Part shown: positions 34,786 through 46,052 of the stretch, piece by piece
Numbering within the stretch: position 1 is the first letter of the stretch
How the letters are laid out: each line of letters opens with the position of its first letter
Assembly: GCA_003550325.1 (NCBI GenBank)
Contig: QKWP01000003.1
Coordinates: forward strand, 428,285-492,284
Source of the DNA: Gigaspora rosea
Taxonomy: Eukaryota; Glomeromycota; Glomeromycetes; Diversisporales; Gigasporaceae
DNA: 64,000 nt
Reading direction: 5' to 3'
Made by a program: the position numbers and the translations under genes
The notes under the pieces: generated by a model
The model's input: the letters and a program-made list of their open reading frames with translations, nothing else
Database searches by the model: none
Told to the model about the DNA's origin: nothing

Positions 34786-35594
34786 AGTAATTGGTATACT
34801 TTAAATTTTTATTTACTTTACTAATTACTAGCAATATTAGAATGAAAGTATAGAGTGCAAATTTGTGGAAGATATTTATGATGCAAGACAAATCTTGGTC
34901 AAGTCAATGATCATGGAAATTAACCAAGATAATATTCATGAAATTTGACGAAATGACTAGAAAATAATCAATGACAATATTTTGTTGTTATTCTTAGTTC
35001 AGTTTCCTATTTGTGCACATGTATGTCTAACTTTTCTCATGGTATAATATGTCATCATTATTTTCAAGCAATATTAGTGTTGAAATTTGCTGGATTTCAT
35101 ATAGAATAATAGTATCACATTGGTACCAGGATAAAAAATGAGAAAGTGATTGATAAATTAAGTATTGTTTTTGTAAATGAATACATGGTTCAAGTCAACA
35201 AATCATACAAATTATTTTCAACTACTTATTATGCCTTGTCCAGTATTAACAAGCAACCGGTGTGCTGCAATTAAATGTTCTAAATATAGTGAGCTATGGA
35301 ATCTTGCTGACAAGCAATACAACTTGCTGTTGAATATGATAACGATGAAATAGGACAATGGTTAAGAGCATTTATTGATAAAGGAAACGCTCTGCAACAA
35401 ATGAAGAAAGTGAACTTCATCTGACAATATGAAGAGGAAATTTTAAAGTTGCTAATTCTCCGGTTACTAAACATAGGGGTAGATCTGCAACCAAGCAAAT
35501 TAAGTCTGTAACAGAAAAACCATATCAGCAGGTATACACTTGTAGCAATTGTGGAAAGACTGGTCATAATATTGCGAGATATAGGAAAAAATAG

Positions 35595-36657
35595 CTAACT
35601 CTAACATGTATTACAAATGTATATAGTATTAGAATCTCTTAATTATTTGAGAGTTATGATTTGTAAATATATAGCTTATTGAAGCAATTGAATAAAATTT
35701 TTTTATGTTACGCATTTATGTGATCATAATGCTAGTACATATGCATTACACAGTAAATAAAATTTAACTTCAATACTGTAATTAAGTACAAACTTAAAAT
35801 GCTAATTAAAACTTATTGGATTAGTAAATAATAATGATATAAAAAAATTAATAGTAATTGCATTATGTTATACAAACTTTTAAATTAGCATAATCATGTG
35901 TCCTGTGACAAATTAAAATATCACAGGGCAACAAATAAATTTAACCTTATTAATTTAATAAAAAATTTTATTAATATTAGCTTTTTTTAAAAAATATTTA
36001 TTATTTAATTTATTATAGTAATTTATATAGGAGGTTGTTAAATATCACAGATTGCTATATTGCAGGTTAATATGATTGGCCAATTAGATCACAGAATTTT
36101 GTAAAACAAAACAAATGAAAATTAAGAAATTCTTGGGCTTCTAATTAAAAGTTTTTAGCACTTAATTTTGCATATATATATGCACTCTCTAATCTAATAT
36201 TAATATTAGTTCAGACCCTAACTCTAACTAATAATCATTTTAATTTTTTTTAAATATTAACCTGTGATATCGCAACTTGCTAAATTTATCAAAATACTTT
36301 AAATATATATATGAGTTTTACTAAAATGCACCTATGGTATTTTACATTATATTACACAAAACATTAGAGTAACCAATTAAAATTTAAGATCAGGTGTAAC
36401 AAAAATTTTGTTTTTTTGTTTATTTTTTTAAAAAAACATTCATATCGCAAAATTTTGCTTATGAAACCACTTTTGGGCTCTAATAAAAAAAATTTCTTGC
36501 TAAATTTTGTGTATACTAATGCCAGAGAAATTTTAGCTCTTACTCTAACTCTAAAGTAATTAAAATTTATTTTTTTATTTTGTTACACAAATTTGCAAAT
36601 CTAATTTACCTATAATAGTAAAGCACCATAATGCGTTTTATAATAATTGTATATATA
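35595..36657. other. No gene; repeat fragments
   Basis: AT-rich. Bases 36310-36600 resemble the ends of the 28664-29820 element (TTTTACTAAAATGCACC, AAGATCAGGTGTAACA, CTCTTACTCTAACTCTAA), so a diverged copy is likely. A partial inverted pair CCTGTGACAAATT/AAAATATCACAGG lies near 35900. Confidence 0.45.
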
Positions 36658-37358
36658 TAGTTTGATCTCTCTATAATTATACTCATATAGTCATATCTCT
36701 ATATAAGCACCCAATATTGTACAACAATTAAATATAGTAAAAAAATTTTATTATAGTTACAAATAACTTATAATTACTATTACCAGAAAATTTTAATTTT
36801 TTTATCATAAAAACTTTTGTTATAGTCACCAATTTTGAATATAAAATCTGATTAGCTAATATTTATATTCATGTTAATTTAAAATATTTTATTAAAATTT
36901 TTATAGGTTTGATAGCAAATAACTTTTAATACAGTAATTCGATTTGAATAAAGCAACGATCAAAATAGTTGTTTTAATAAAACAATTTTAATAAGCCCAA
37001 AATTATTATAATCTAATCATACACTTCTGAAATTGTTAAGATTCTATCACTTTACATATTTAAAAATTGAATAAATTTAATAAAAATTCTTAATGATTTT
37101 AACATTTTGTAATTAGATTTGAATTATTTTAAACTTTTTAGATCATTTCATTGAGTCAAAAACTTTGGTAATTATTTTATTTGGCCACTAGATCAAAAGC
37201 TATTTACTATCAAACATTTTAAATTTTTTAATAATATTTTAAATATGCACAAATATATTATTAATTACATGACTATAATATTTTATTTATAGTCATACTT
37301 CTATACAATTACCAAAATAGGGCACAACAAACTTGGTGATTATTAAAAGGTCAAACTA
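36658..37358. mobile_element. Degenerate pogo-like MITE
   Basis: The left end TAGTTTGATCTCTCTATAAT and right end GGTCAAACTATA are inverse and lie at TA/TATA sites. CTCTCTATA next to the terminus is typical of pogo/Tigger ends. The interior includes a decayed family B foldback at about 36918-37206 (AATAACTTTTAAT ... GATCAAAAGCTATTTA). Layout therefore parallels the element at 8959-9666. Confidence 0.6.
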
Positions 37359-37576
37359 TAACTTATAAGGGAGTTGGGAGTATTGTGGCCAGGTTAAAGT
37401 TTCTATTTATAAAATTTTTTAATAAGCAAATAGATTTTGGTAGAATTTTTATAATTTGAACTTTACTTAATAAAGAATATATTATTGTAAAAAAATCTTT
37501 ATATTATATATAGTTTTAGATATAAATAATTAGTACACAAATATAATATAAAAACTAAATTCTAGACAGGAAGGGG

Positions 37577-38231
37577 TATCCCTTGCTTTGTTACGCAGGC
37601 ATATTTGCCTGTAAAAATTTTAAAATTTTAAATTTTTTAAATAAAACCTTAAATATTAATTTTAGCTATATACTTTCTAAGTAAAAATTATAATATTAGT
37701 TCTGTTTTATCAACTTTATTATAAAAATTTTTTAAAATTATTAAAAAACTTTGGTGAAATAAAAGTTTAAAGTTTTTGTTTTGGAACTTTTACTATAGAA
37801 TTTTTTCTTTAGGTTTTCTCAAATTATATATGTTCCCGTATATAAAAAAAATTTTCACTTCTAATACAAGTCTTAATTTTTACAAGTAAATCATATAAAG
37901 TCAAATAATGAAAGTTGTCATCCTTTATATAAACTACAATATTGTATTAGAAACTATATTTTTAAAACCAATATTTAAAGAATTCGCCAAGATATTGTAA
38001 AATATTTTTTTGGTTAAAAAATTTCTTTAAAATTTAATATTTTAAGCTTATAAGCAATATAAACTTTTTGTCTTATAATATAAATTTAAATAATTCAAAA
38101 ATATAATCCTTGTTATTAAATATTATAATACCAAATTTTATTTAAATATTTTAAATGATTAAAAAATAGATCAGAGGTATATTTATAGTAATTTTACAAG
38201 CAAATTTGCCTGTGAAGTAGTACAAACTAAG
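37577..38231. repeat. Inner inverted-repeat unit
   Basis: The left end ATCCCTTGCTTTGTTACGCA then GGCATATTTGCCTGTAAAA faces the right ACAAGCAAATTTGCCTGTGA then AGTAGTACAAACTAAGGGAT. The TIR is about 45 bp and imperfect. The interior is AT-rich and has no gene. Confidence 0.65.
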
Positions 38232-38257
38232 GGATTGTGGCCAATTATTTGATGGCG

Positions 38258-38560
38258 AATAATTTTTGATCTACTGGTCCATTTTGGATGATTTTACCAC
38301 CAAAATGACCATCTCAGAGAGATGATTCTAACAAGCACAAAATCGTTAAAATCTAATCACGTAATCCAAGATCATTAAAGGTAAATATGTAAAAATTTTG
38401 CAAATTTACTAATATAATTTTATATATAAGATAAATCTATATTGATTTCAGGACCTCGTGATTGGATTTTGACAATTTTATGCTTGTTAGAATCGACTCA
38501 CTGAGGCAGTCATTTTGGTGGTAAAATCGTCCAAAACGGACCAGTAGATCAAAAGTTATT
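38258..38560. repeat. Foldback family B, copy 4
   Basis: The left arm has TTTTTGATCTACTGGTCCAT, CCACCAAAATGACC and AAAATCTAATCACG. The right arm is the complement ending GGACCAGTAGATCAAAAG. Arms are about 130 bp. Confidence 0.8.
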
Positions 38561-38567
38561 AACTATT

Positions 38568-38774
38568 TTTTTTTTTTAAAACTTAGGCAATCTTGCCAAC
38601 GCTTTTTATTAAGTGAATTGTACTATCTAAGATTATACAAATAATTACTTAATATCTAAGTTTGACATCACCCAGATTCCTCCTGGGTACACAGATGTGA
38701 CCTGCCGCACTATTTGAACCTCAGTTCATATAGAAGGCATGTCAGACTCGCCTACAAGCCATATCAAAATGGCT
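38568..38774 (-). mobile_element. tRNA-like SINE with 15-bp TSD
   Basis: Read on the minus strand, the element starts at 38774 and ends in a poly(A) tail (T run at 38568-38577). A box A-like TGGCTTGTAGGCG and a box B-like AGGTTCAAATAG are spaced as in RNA polymerase III internal promoters. AAGTTATTAACTATT occurs at 38553-38567 and 38775-38789 as a direct duplication. These traits define a tRNA-derived SINE mobilised by a LINE. The promoter-box match is by eye; a tRNA parent is not identified. Confidence 0.82.
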
Positions 38775-38828
38775 AAGTTATTAACTATTAAATATTCTAT
38801 ATATATTTAATAACAAATTCAAATATGC

Positions 38829-40484
38829 ATAACTCTTCCTGCTAATCATCTGTACACAAAATTTTCCTAGTTTAATTATTTTTGAAATCCTTATAACTTT
38901 ATAATTTATTAAGTCAATTAGCTTTTACTCTTAAACAAACTTGCTTTACTTTCAAAAATACATACAATAATCAAAATTTATTGCAAAAATCCTCAAACTC
39001 ATTAAGTAAAGGGCCTTAGGCCTAAAATTGTATTTTCTTTAAAATATATCCAAAACGGCCTTTTTAATCTATTTTGCAGACTAAGAGTAAGTTAAAGAGC
39101 ATACTTTTCTCATCATAACAAGCTGTACCTCAAGTTTGTAGCCCTAAAACTGACCGAGATATACCCAAAAAACCTTTAACTTTTCTACATTTCTTTTTTC
39201 TTCCTTTTTCCTTTTTTTTTAACTCTGCTACAAAAAATCCCTTTAGGCGTTTTTTGTGTAACATAAAACTGTGCTACCCACATTTTTAATAACCTGAAAC
39301 TCATTGGTTTTTCAGTTAATTAAACAATTATTAATTAATTCTACACAAAACAAATATTTACTTTGTTGTAACCTTTTAATTTATACAAAGCAACGTTACC
39401 TAAACTATACAATTTGGCACACCCTGTGTAGCACGTGATTTGTGTAACACGTGACTTGTATATCACGTGTAGGGATCCTAGTTTTCTGCTGCGACAAGCC
39501 CCAGTTTCTGCCTGCTCTACACATCGAATTATGCGAATTATGCAATAAATTTTTTAAAATTATGCTACAGATTATGCGGATCAGATAGAAATATGCGAAA
39601 TTTATCGTTATTATAAGTACTGAACCCCATCAATAACTTACCAATAAAACCACAAAATCTGTGTAATATAAAATTACGAAAAGAGTCGTGTTTACAAAAC
39701 GTCTTTTGCGCCAAACAAAAAAATTATCTGCAAAATTTTAGTATAAGGCCACGCAAAGTTAATTTTTCTGTTTTGCATAACCTGCTGACCTTTTTTTAAA
39801 ATTTCAATCATGTCAATTATTCTATTTTTTGCTATTTAATTTTTCTCTGGTGTCACCCGATAGTGACCTTAATTTTCTGGAATTACTCGATAGAACCAAA
39901 AAAAAATCTAAAATTTTCTGAGTGTGAACATGAGCATATTAATTTACAGTAGATTAAAAAAAAAATATCTGACCAGCCAACTGAAATTTTGGAACACCAT
40001 GTTATGCAAAACGAAAAATTAACTTTGTGTCCTAATATATGTTTCTTATTAAATTTTTATACTACTTTAACGATATGTTTTATTACTTAACATTCTGAAA
40101 TTTCAAATCTGATAATTTATGAAATTTATGTTTCGTACAATCAAATGCTGCGTCCAATAGGAACCCGATATTACTCAGATTATGCTTTATTAATTATGCG
40201 AAATTCATCTTGATATGCGAATATCGCAGTCATATATGCTTCTGCGGTAAAATCTGAATTATGCGCATATTATGCTATCGCAGATCCGCGGTATACTAAT
40301 CACGTGACCTAAATAGCACGTGACTTGTGTAACACATACTTGCTTAGTTGGTATTACATTACACAATACAAATTATACCTCTTCGTAAAGCTCTCAACGA
40401 CCTCTATTTCATTATTCTATTTATTAAATTTAATATTCCCTTGAATAATCCTATATAAATATACACTGCTTTACTATATCAAAA
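38829..40484 (+). promoter_or_regulatory. LINE copy 1 5' leader with CACGTG cluster
   Basis: The first bases, ATAACTCTTCCTGCTAATCA, match the LINE copy 2 start near 55985. A cluster of CACGTG sites in GTAGCACGTGATTTGTGTAA and following repeats lies at 39429-39472 and again at 40301-40325 (GCACGTGACTTGTGTAACAC). The segment between them looks inserted. CACGTG is a bHLH/bZIP-type binding palindrome, so an internal LINE promoter is plausible but inferred. Confidence 0.5.
39746..40033. repeat. Foldback MITE in the LINE leader
   Basis: The left arm AGGCCACGCAAAGTTAATTT with TTGCATAAC faces GTTATGCAAAACGAAAAATT with AACTTTGTGTCCT. A wider, weaker inverted pair with ATTATGCGAA words spans about 39520-40290. 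No coding sequence. Confidence 0.7.
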
Positions 40485-43048
40485 ATGCCTACACCTGTAA
40501 GCATTAGCCCAGACACTATTGACCTTGATGCATTTTATGCACAATAAATTAGCAGATTTGGTATCTTTGTCTATGAAGATAACCCTACTATAGCCAAACC
40601 TACTCCTTCTAATACTAAACCAACCCGATGTCTTGCAACTATTTTACGCGACCCCAATGCCAAAGCTACTCACTTTATTCCTGCTCTCACTACATCTACT
40701 ATTCAAACTTGTTTCTGTAGTAAATTTTATATCCATTTCATAACTAAAGATACTAATAATAAATATACAACTAATGAACACTTTGTCGCAACCTCTACTA
40801 AAAAACAAACCAACAAACTCGTTTCTAGGCTTTCTAAAACTACAGATACTATTCCTTCTTCACCAATTCAAGAACATACCCCTTGTACACACGATTGCCA
40901 CAAGTGTAAAGAACCTGTTTAATGCATAAAATTAATTAAAGAAAATCACCACTTTCTCAACAACGATACTATATTTTATTCAAACAATGTTTATCACAAA
41001 AAATGCCTATCTGAACTCTCACAAACTATTCAACCTCTCACTACAATTAAAAACATCAGACTACTACCTCTAAATCTGCTGAACAACAACAACAAACTCA
41101 ACAGCAACAACTAAATCAACAAAAAATCCACCAACAACCTCAACAACAAATGCTACAGCAGCAACTACAACAACAGCAAAGTCAACAAAGCCAATAATCA
41201 ACTACAATACCTACAATGATGGAAATAGATACTGATACTTCTAAATCCTTGAATAAATCTAGCTCTCAATCTACAGATCATCCCCTTATAAACAGTTCAA
41301 AAAATACTAATCTACCAGAAACGCCACAATATCAACATGCTGCAGACAATTTAACATTCAACTCCAAATCTACGCAATCCTCTTATGCATCTGTTTTACA
41401 ATCTAGTAATGATACCTCTACCTCCAACCAATTCAAAACACATCCCAAACTCAACCCTATATTTGACTGGACCACCAACTTCCCAATATCTGAGGAGATG
41501 AAACTTAATAACAAGTTACAAACACCTTTTTCTTTTAAGCTATTTGAATTTCTAAAAAACCATCTGTATAATTTCTATCCTGGAAGTACAATTAAACCTG
41601 AGACTAAAAACAACAAACCTCTCAAAGCCAGTTTTCATTATATTATCTGTCTTATGGCTGGTAACCGACCTGACTTTTTAACAAACTATATTCGCCAAAC
41701 TAACCCTAACATTAACAAAGAAGCTACTATCCCATTCAATATTCTTGAAACCACTTTTAAAAAAAATCCTTCTCAAATTCACAACTATCTTTTTTACACA
41801 ATTTAATTACGCAGAGATTTTTGCATATTCTATTACTATCCCTCCTTACAAACCTAGAAACCGTTTACAATTCTGTTTAAACTAGCTCACTTACATTTAT
41901 TTCTTTCTGACAAATACCAAGCTATTAACTACAACAAATTTGCAGAAGACCTCAACCTTTGTCCTACAGAATTTAAACTTTTTTCTAGTACAGTTACTAC
42001 AAACTCAAACAAAAGATATCTTACTATTAAATCTGATAAAAAATTCAATATTCAACTATTATTTAATATATCTCAATTACTTTTCCTTCAAAATTTCTCT
42101 ATTCCTTCCCTTCAAAACTCTTTGGATCATTTTGACAAATGGTTTGAAGAATTCTTTTCAATCTATAGCTGACAATTTTCTGAACCACTTGAAAAAGAAC
42201 AAATACGCAACTCTCTAAAACACCAAATTCGCTAACACTTTATTCGTCAATTAAAAAAAACCTACCATCTTATATAAACCTTCAATGCCCCTACAATTTT
42301 AAAGGAAGACGAGATGAGTGCTATCGGCACCTTAATTTCCACTTACTTACATGCAAACACTCAGACTGCTCTTATATTACAGATCACAAACATAATACTA
42401 GCAAGCTATTTCAAGATCTACTAAACCAATCATTTAAAACATACTCCAATGAAAATAAAAAATTCCGAAGAACTCCAAGTAGATTCAACAATATTCCATA
42501 TTGATGCCAAAAATGAAGCTACTTTTAAAAAACCTATACTTACCAAACTTCTTGATAAACTTGCTAATGAAGCTGAAGAAGAATTCTGCAAAAACAACTC
42601 TACCTCTACATCTACTGGCCGCCGTAATCTTTTCTTTTACAAATACCTTACAGCTTACCAAAATACAGCTGCCCAAAATCACAATATTCTGTACTTAACT
42701 AAAGAGCAGGCAATTTTAACTATTATACACAACCTCGTAAACACAGACTTCTTAGCTAGAATTATTACATATTTTGATCTTTTTAAAGACAATCAAAAGC
42801 CTTCTTTTACACAAATTGTTAAATATTACAAAAATTCTGCTTACTCCTCTGCAGAAAATATTCTTAATACAAAGTTCAATATTAACTTCCAAACCCCCTC
42901 TATTATTGAGGACTCTCTCTTTATAAACGAGTCACAATTTAAACCTCAAACAACTCTAACCAACAACTCCTCTATCTTTGAAAACACCTCCTCAACAATT
43001 CATATTGATGATTCTCCTGCCATAAAAGAATTTCTTCCTTTTCAATGA
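40485..43048 (+). pseudogene. LINE copy 1 ORF1 (nucleic-acid-binding protein)
   Basis: Starts MPTPVSISPDTIDLDAF. The first part has a cysteine cluster (CTHDCHKCKEPV ... FYSNNVYHKKC) that resembles a treble-clef or LIM-like zinc site; the homologous part in copy 2 has PCYKCNQEIVCE ... NIYHKLC. A Gln/Asn-rich linker follows (about 41070-41190). The middle domain contains FDWTTNFPISEEMKLNNKL (about 41465). Another Cys/His group occurs at about 42287-42385 (CPYNFKGRRDECYRHLNFH, then CKHSDC). The C-terminus is at 42449-43048. Stops at about 40548 and 40919, plus frameshifts near 41200, 41800 and 42460, show that it is dead. Its TGA overlaps the ORF2 ATG (ATGA at 43045-43048), which suggests coupled translation. 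ORF1 proteins of LINEs bind element RNA. Confidence 0.8.
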
Positions 43049-43986
43049 ACTGTTCTGTAGATAACATCGATGCAGCAGCTGCCTCCAAAATAATGATGTC
43101 CTCTACTAGTTGTAGACCATTTTTGGAGGAGAATGATATAAGTAGACAGGCAGAAAAGCCTATTTATGTAGAGGACCAAGATAACGACGGTCAGACCCAA
43201 TGAACAGGGCAGACTATGGTATCCTGCACAGCTGTGAGAACCGAGCATACGGCGAGCACACCTACAGAACACACACATACCTTGGACACCAATTTATCAC
43301 ATCCTTCCATGGTATCCACCCCACTATGATATAATAAATTTCTTCAATATCACCAACTACCAACTTTATCTACACCACAAACAATTGGATCCTTTTTGGC
43401 ACACATACAGAACAGTTACTCGCAGTACTACTCCTCACAATCTATCAAAATTTCTATTACTACAAACACTATAACAAACTTCAAAGAAGCACATATATAC
43501 TTGCCACATGAATCTACATTACCTAATCACTCTTTTCTACCCTTCCAAGATTTGCTATACTATGCAGACATTTCACTTAAATCTCTACCTTCTCCAACAG
43601 CCTCTAGTACTCAAATATTTCTAAAACCCCACTATAATAATCTACATCTCCTAATCTTATCCCTAAATATTGCAACCCACAATGTCCAAGGATATAGCAA
43701 ACCTGAAAAGAAACTACTTTGGGAACAATACTGTACAGTCGACTCTCTCTATACTGAATCTGTTTATACCAAAATCGTGTTATAGTGAACTTGATTTGGC
43801 AGAACAGATTTTTTTATAGTAATTTAAGCTGGCTGCACCAAACCAAAATAGTAATTTTCTTTATACTGCATCCGAACTCTTTTTTACTAGCCGAGAATTA
43901 TGTGTACATATTTCTATATAACGAATTATCATGTGACTTAATATTAAAAGCACATGATCGATTTAAAGTTTACTTTCATTCGCTAA

Positions 43987-44153
43987 GGGGCGTGCCATTT
44001 ATCACGTGATATTTTTTACTTAGTAGCTACTCCTATTCATGTATAGTGTGATCATTTTATCTAATTTTGATTGATTAGTATAATTTATAGACATGATCAC
44101 TACCTTTGCCCATGCATCCATGGTAAAAATTACGTAATAAATGGCATGCCCCT
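43987..44153. mobile_element. 167-bp Harbinger-like MITE
   Basis: Ends GGGGCGTGCCATTTAT and ATAAATGGCATGCCCC form the TIR. TAA lies on both sides (43984-43986, 44154-44156). A 3-bp TWA target and G-rich ends fit PIF/Harbinger. It lies in the left arm of the Tigger element. Confidence 0.75.
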
Positions 44154-44689
44154 AACATAAAATTTAAATAAAATTATATTGTTGCAATAATTAAAAATTT
44201 AATTAAAAAACACGAGTTATCTTTCTGTTTCACACTAATCTATAAAATTAATACAGGTTTTATCCTGTCATATTATAATTAGCGACTATTTTCAAGTAAA
44301 ATATCAAAAATTAGATGATTCGCTTTTATTAATTGTACGATTTTTTGATATTAGCATAGGCACAAAGATCGTGATCAGAGAACCATAACTAGATATTAAT
44401 AATCATATTAGTCATCTGATTGATGTAATCGTAATTGAATTGAAACCTGTATAATCGCCCCAAAAATCCAACAATTGGGTGATTAAAGTATAAGACCAAA
44501 TCAGAAATAGAACGTGATCAAGAGGTTTCATATTAGTTAAAAAAAGATAATATCAATAGAATGGGAATATCTAAAAATATGTAAATCAAAAACTTACCCG
44601 TTGTAATTTGAGAACAATCTATTGTATAAAGAAATGATAGAAAAAAGATCCTTAAAAGCTCTAAAATAGAATAGTTAATTGGTTAAATA

Positions 44690-45430
44690 AAGAGTAGATA
44701 AAAGTAACAACTGAAATATATTGTCAACCTGGAAATTCACCTCTTCCAGAACTTCAGGAGACTGCTGATTATAGTATGACGACTATAACTTGACAGCTTT
44801 AGGGTTTATGGCGTCCAAATGGGACTTAACAAAAAGGTTTTTGAGTGATTTATGTATTAAGGCAAAGAGGCAAACAATTAATAGTATATGAGGATACTAA
44901 GAATTGTATCTTTATTATATTCCAGTGTATGAAGACACTGCACTTCCCAGAGGGCAGAATGCAGTGTATTTATAGAGAAATTACATGTATAAATCATTAC
45001 AATAAAGATATACAAATTCAATTTAAAAACTATTTATAGTACTAAAGGTAATGCGAAACTAATAGATATGTTATATATAAAAGATATAAAAAATATAAAA
45101 GATAAAATATATATAAAAGATATGAAAGATATGTTAGATATGTTAGATCCTTAAGATCATTTAGATCCTTTAGATTCTTTAGATTCGTAAGATTTTGAAC
45201 GCAGTATTATTGCCTAATAAGGTTAAGATATTTGTCTATCTTGTTCTATTAATAGTTCAACACAAATGTCTTCCGATCTTGTGATCCGGTGATCAGAATT
45301 ACATGATCTATAGCTCATTGGAAGCGTCTCGATGAGCTGAATCCAATGGTAGTTGTTTCATCCTCCTAACTTCTATGGGTCGAAAGTTATAGGCAAAAAG
45401 GTGAAAACTCTTAAGGTTAACAATATAATA
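44690..45430 (+). repeat. Repeat D, copy in Tigger left arm
   Basis: Shares in order with 49151-49805: GGACTTAACAAA, TAGTATATGAGGATACTAA, a GTATGAAGAC word, an AT microsatellite (45055-45190, AGATATRNAAAGATAT then TTAGATCCTT), ATAGCTCATTGGAAGCGTCT, CGATGAGCTGAATCC and GGTCGAAAGTTAT. The last part is a variant of the family A foldback core. Exact borders are unclear. No gene is seen between 44155 and 46020. Confidence 0.55.
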
Positions 45431-46052
45431 AAACTTATCTTTTATAATCCCCAAAAGTTGGGTCAAAGGTTTTATCTTCCCGAGATAATAACTATTAAGT
45501 TAAAACTTATTTACTGTACTGCAATTAGGGCGTGCAATCACTTTGTTAAGGAATTATTCAAAGTATTCCTCTTCAAAGATTATCGTACAAATCTAGTTAA
45601 TTAGAATTTTTGATTTGTACTCTGGATAAATGCATTGTTCTACAGTATTAGTAGTGCATAGTTTATCATCTGATTTTGCGGACATAAATGTCCGCGAAAT
45701 CATATGATTTACTATTAAAATATGCTATTCAGCATACTGAGCACTTATTTTTGGCTAGTATAGTAAGTAATCCCGACATGATAATTCTGCTTTTGTTTTT
45801 TTTTTGAATAATAAAAATAAGGATACAACGTGCCCACGATTTCTGGTATATAGCGTAAGTAGTTTAGCTAGAAATAGCTTGGCGTACTGCATTATCTATG
45901 CTTACTTATATAATATGCATACGAATTATAAAATCGTATGAATGCTATATTAAGATATTAACAAGTTTATAAATTTAAATTATTAAAAATTCTGGTACAG
46001 TATAAATATCTAGTAATTACAGTACATGTTATCGATACTTTCCTTTGGCACA

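Larger units (their letters stand above)
30222..35594 (+). pseudogene. FAR1-type MULE transposase, split by insertions
   Basis: A Mutator-like transposase. The N-terminus (30222-30540) is an Asn/Glu-rich array of about 33-bp units encoding EVNIENNNLHN. Next is a FAR1-like DNA-binding start (FFEAYSQQFGFAIIKK, about 30665-30715) that breaks off at an insertion. The catalytic part resumes at 31595: TFVGAHNHELHSEICKFGTK, MPLSLFLIIDNNTRSR (first Asp), PLVFITDADSAID (second Asp), SLHCIYHIYQNLVKN, and CYNNIIKRS. After another insertion (32909-34785) come FVEDIYDARQIL (SWIM-side region), AVEYDNDEIGQWLRAF, and a final zinc knuckle CSNCGKTGHNIARY in which the last Cys is Tyr. Several frameshifts and stops are present, so it is inactive. 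The removal of inserts restores order but not all frames. It would have bound MULE ends and cut DNA by a DDE mechanism. Confidence 0.87.
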
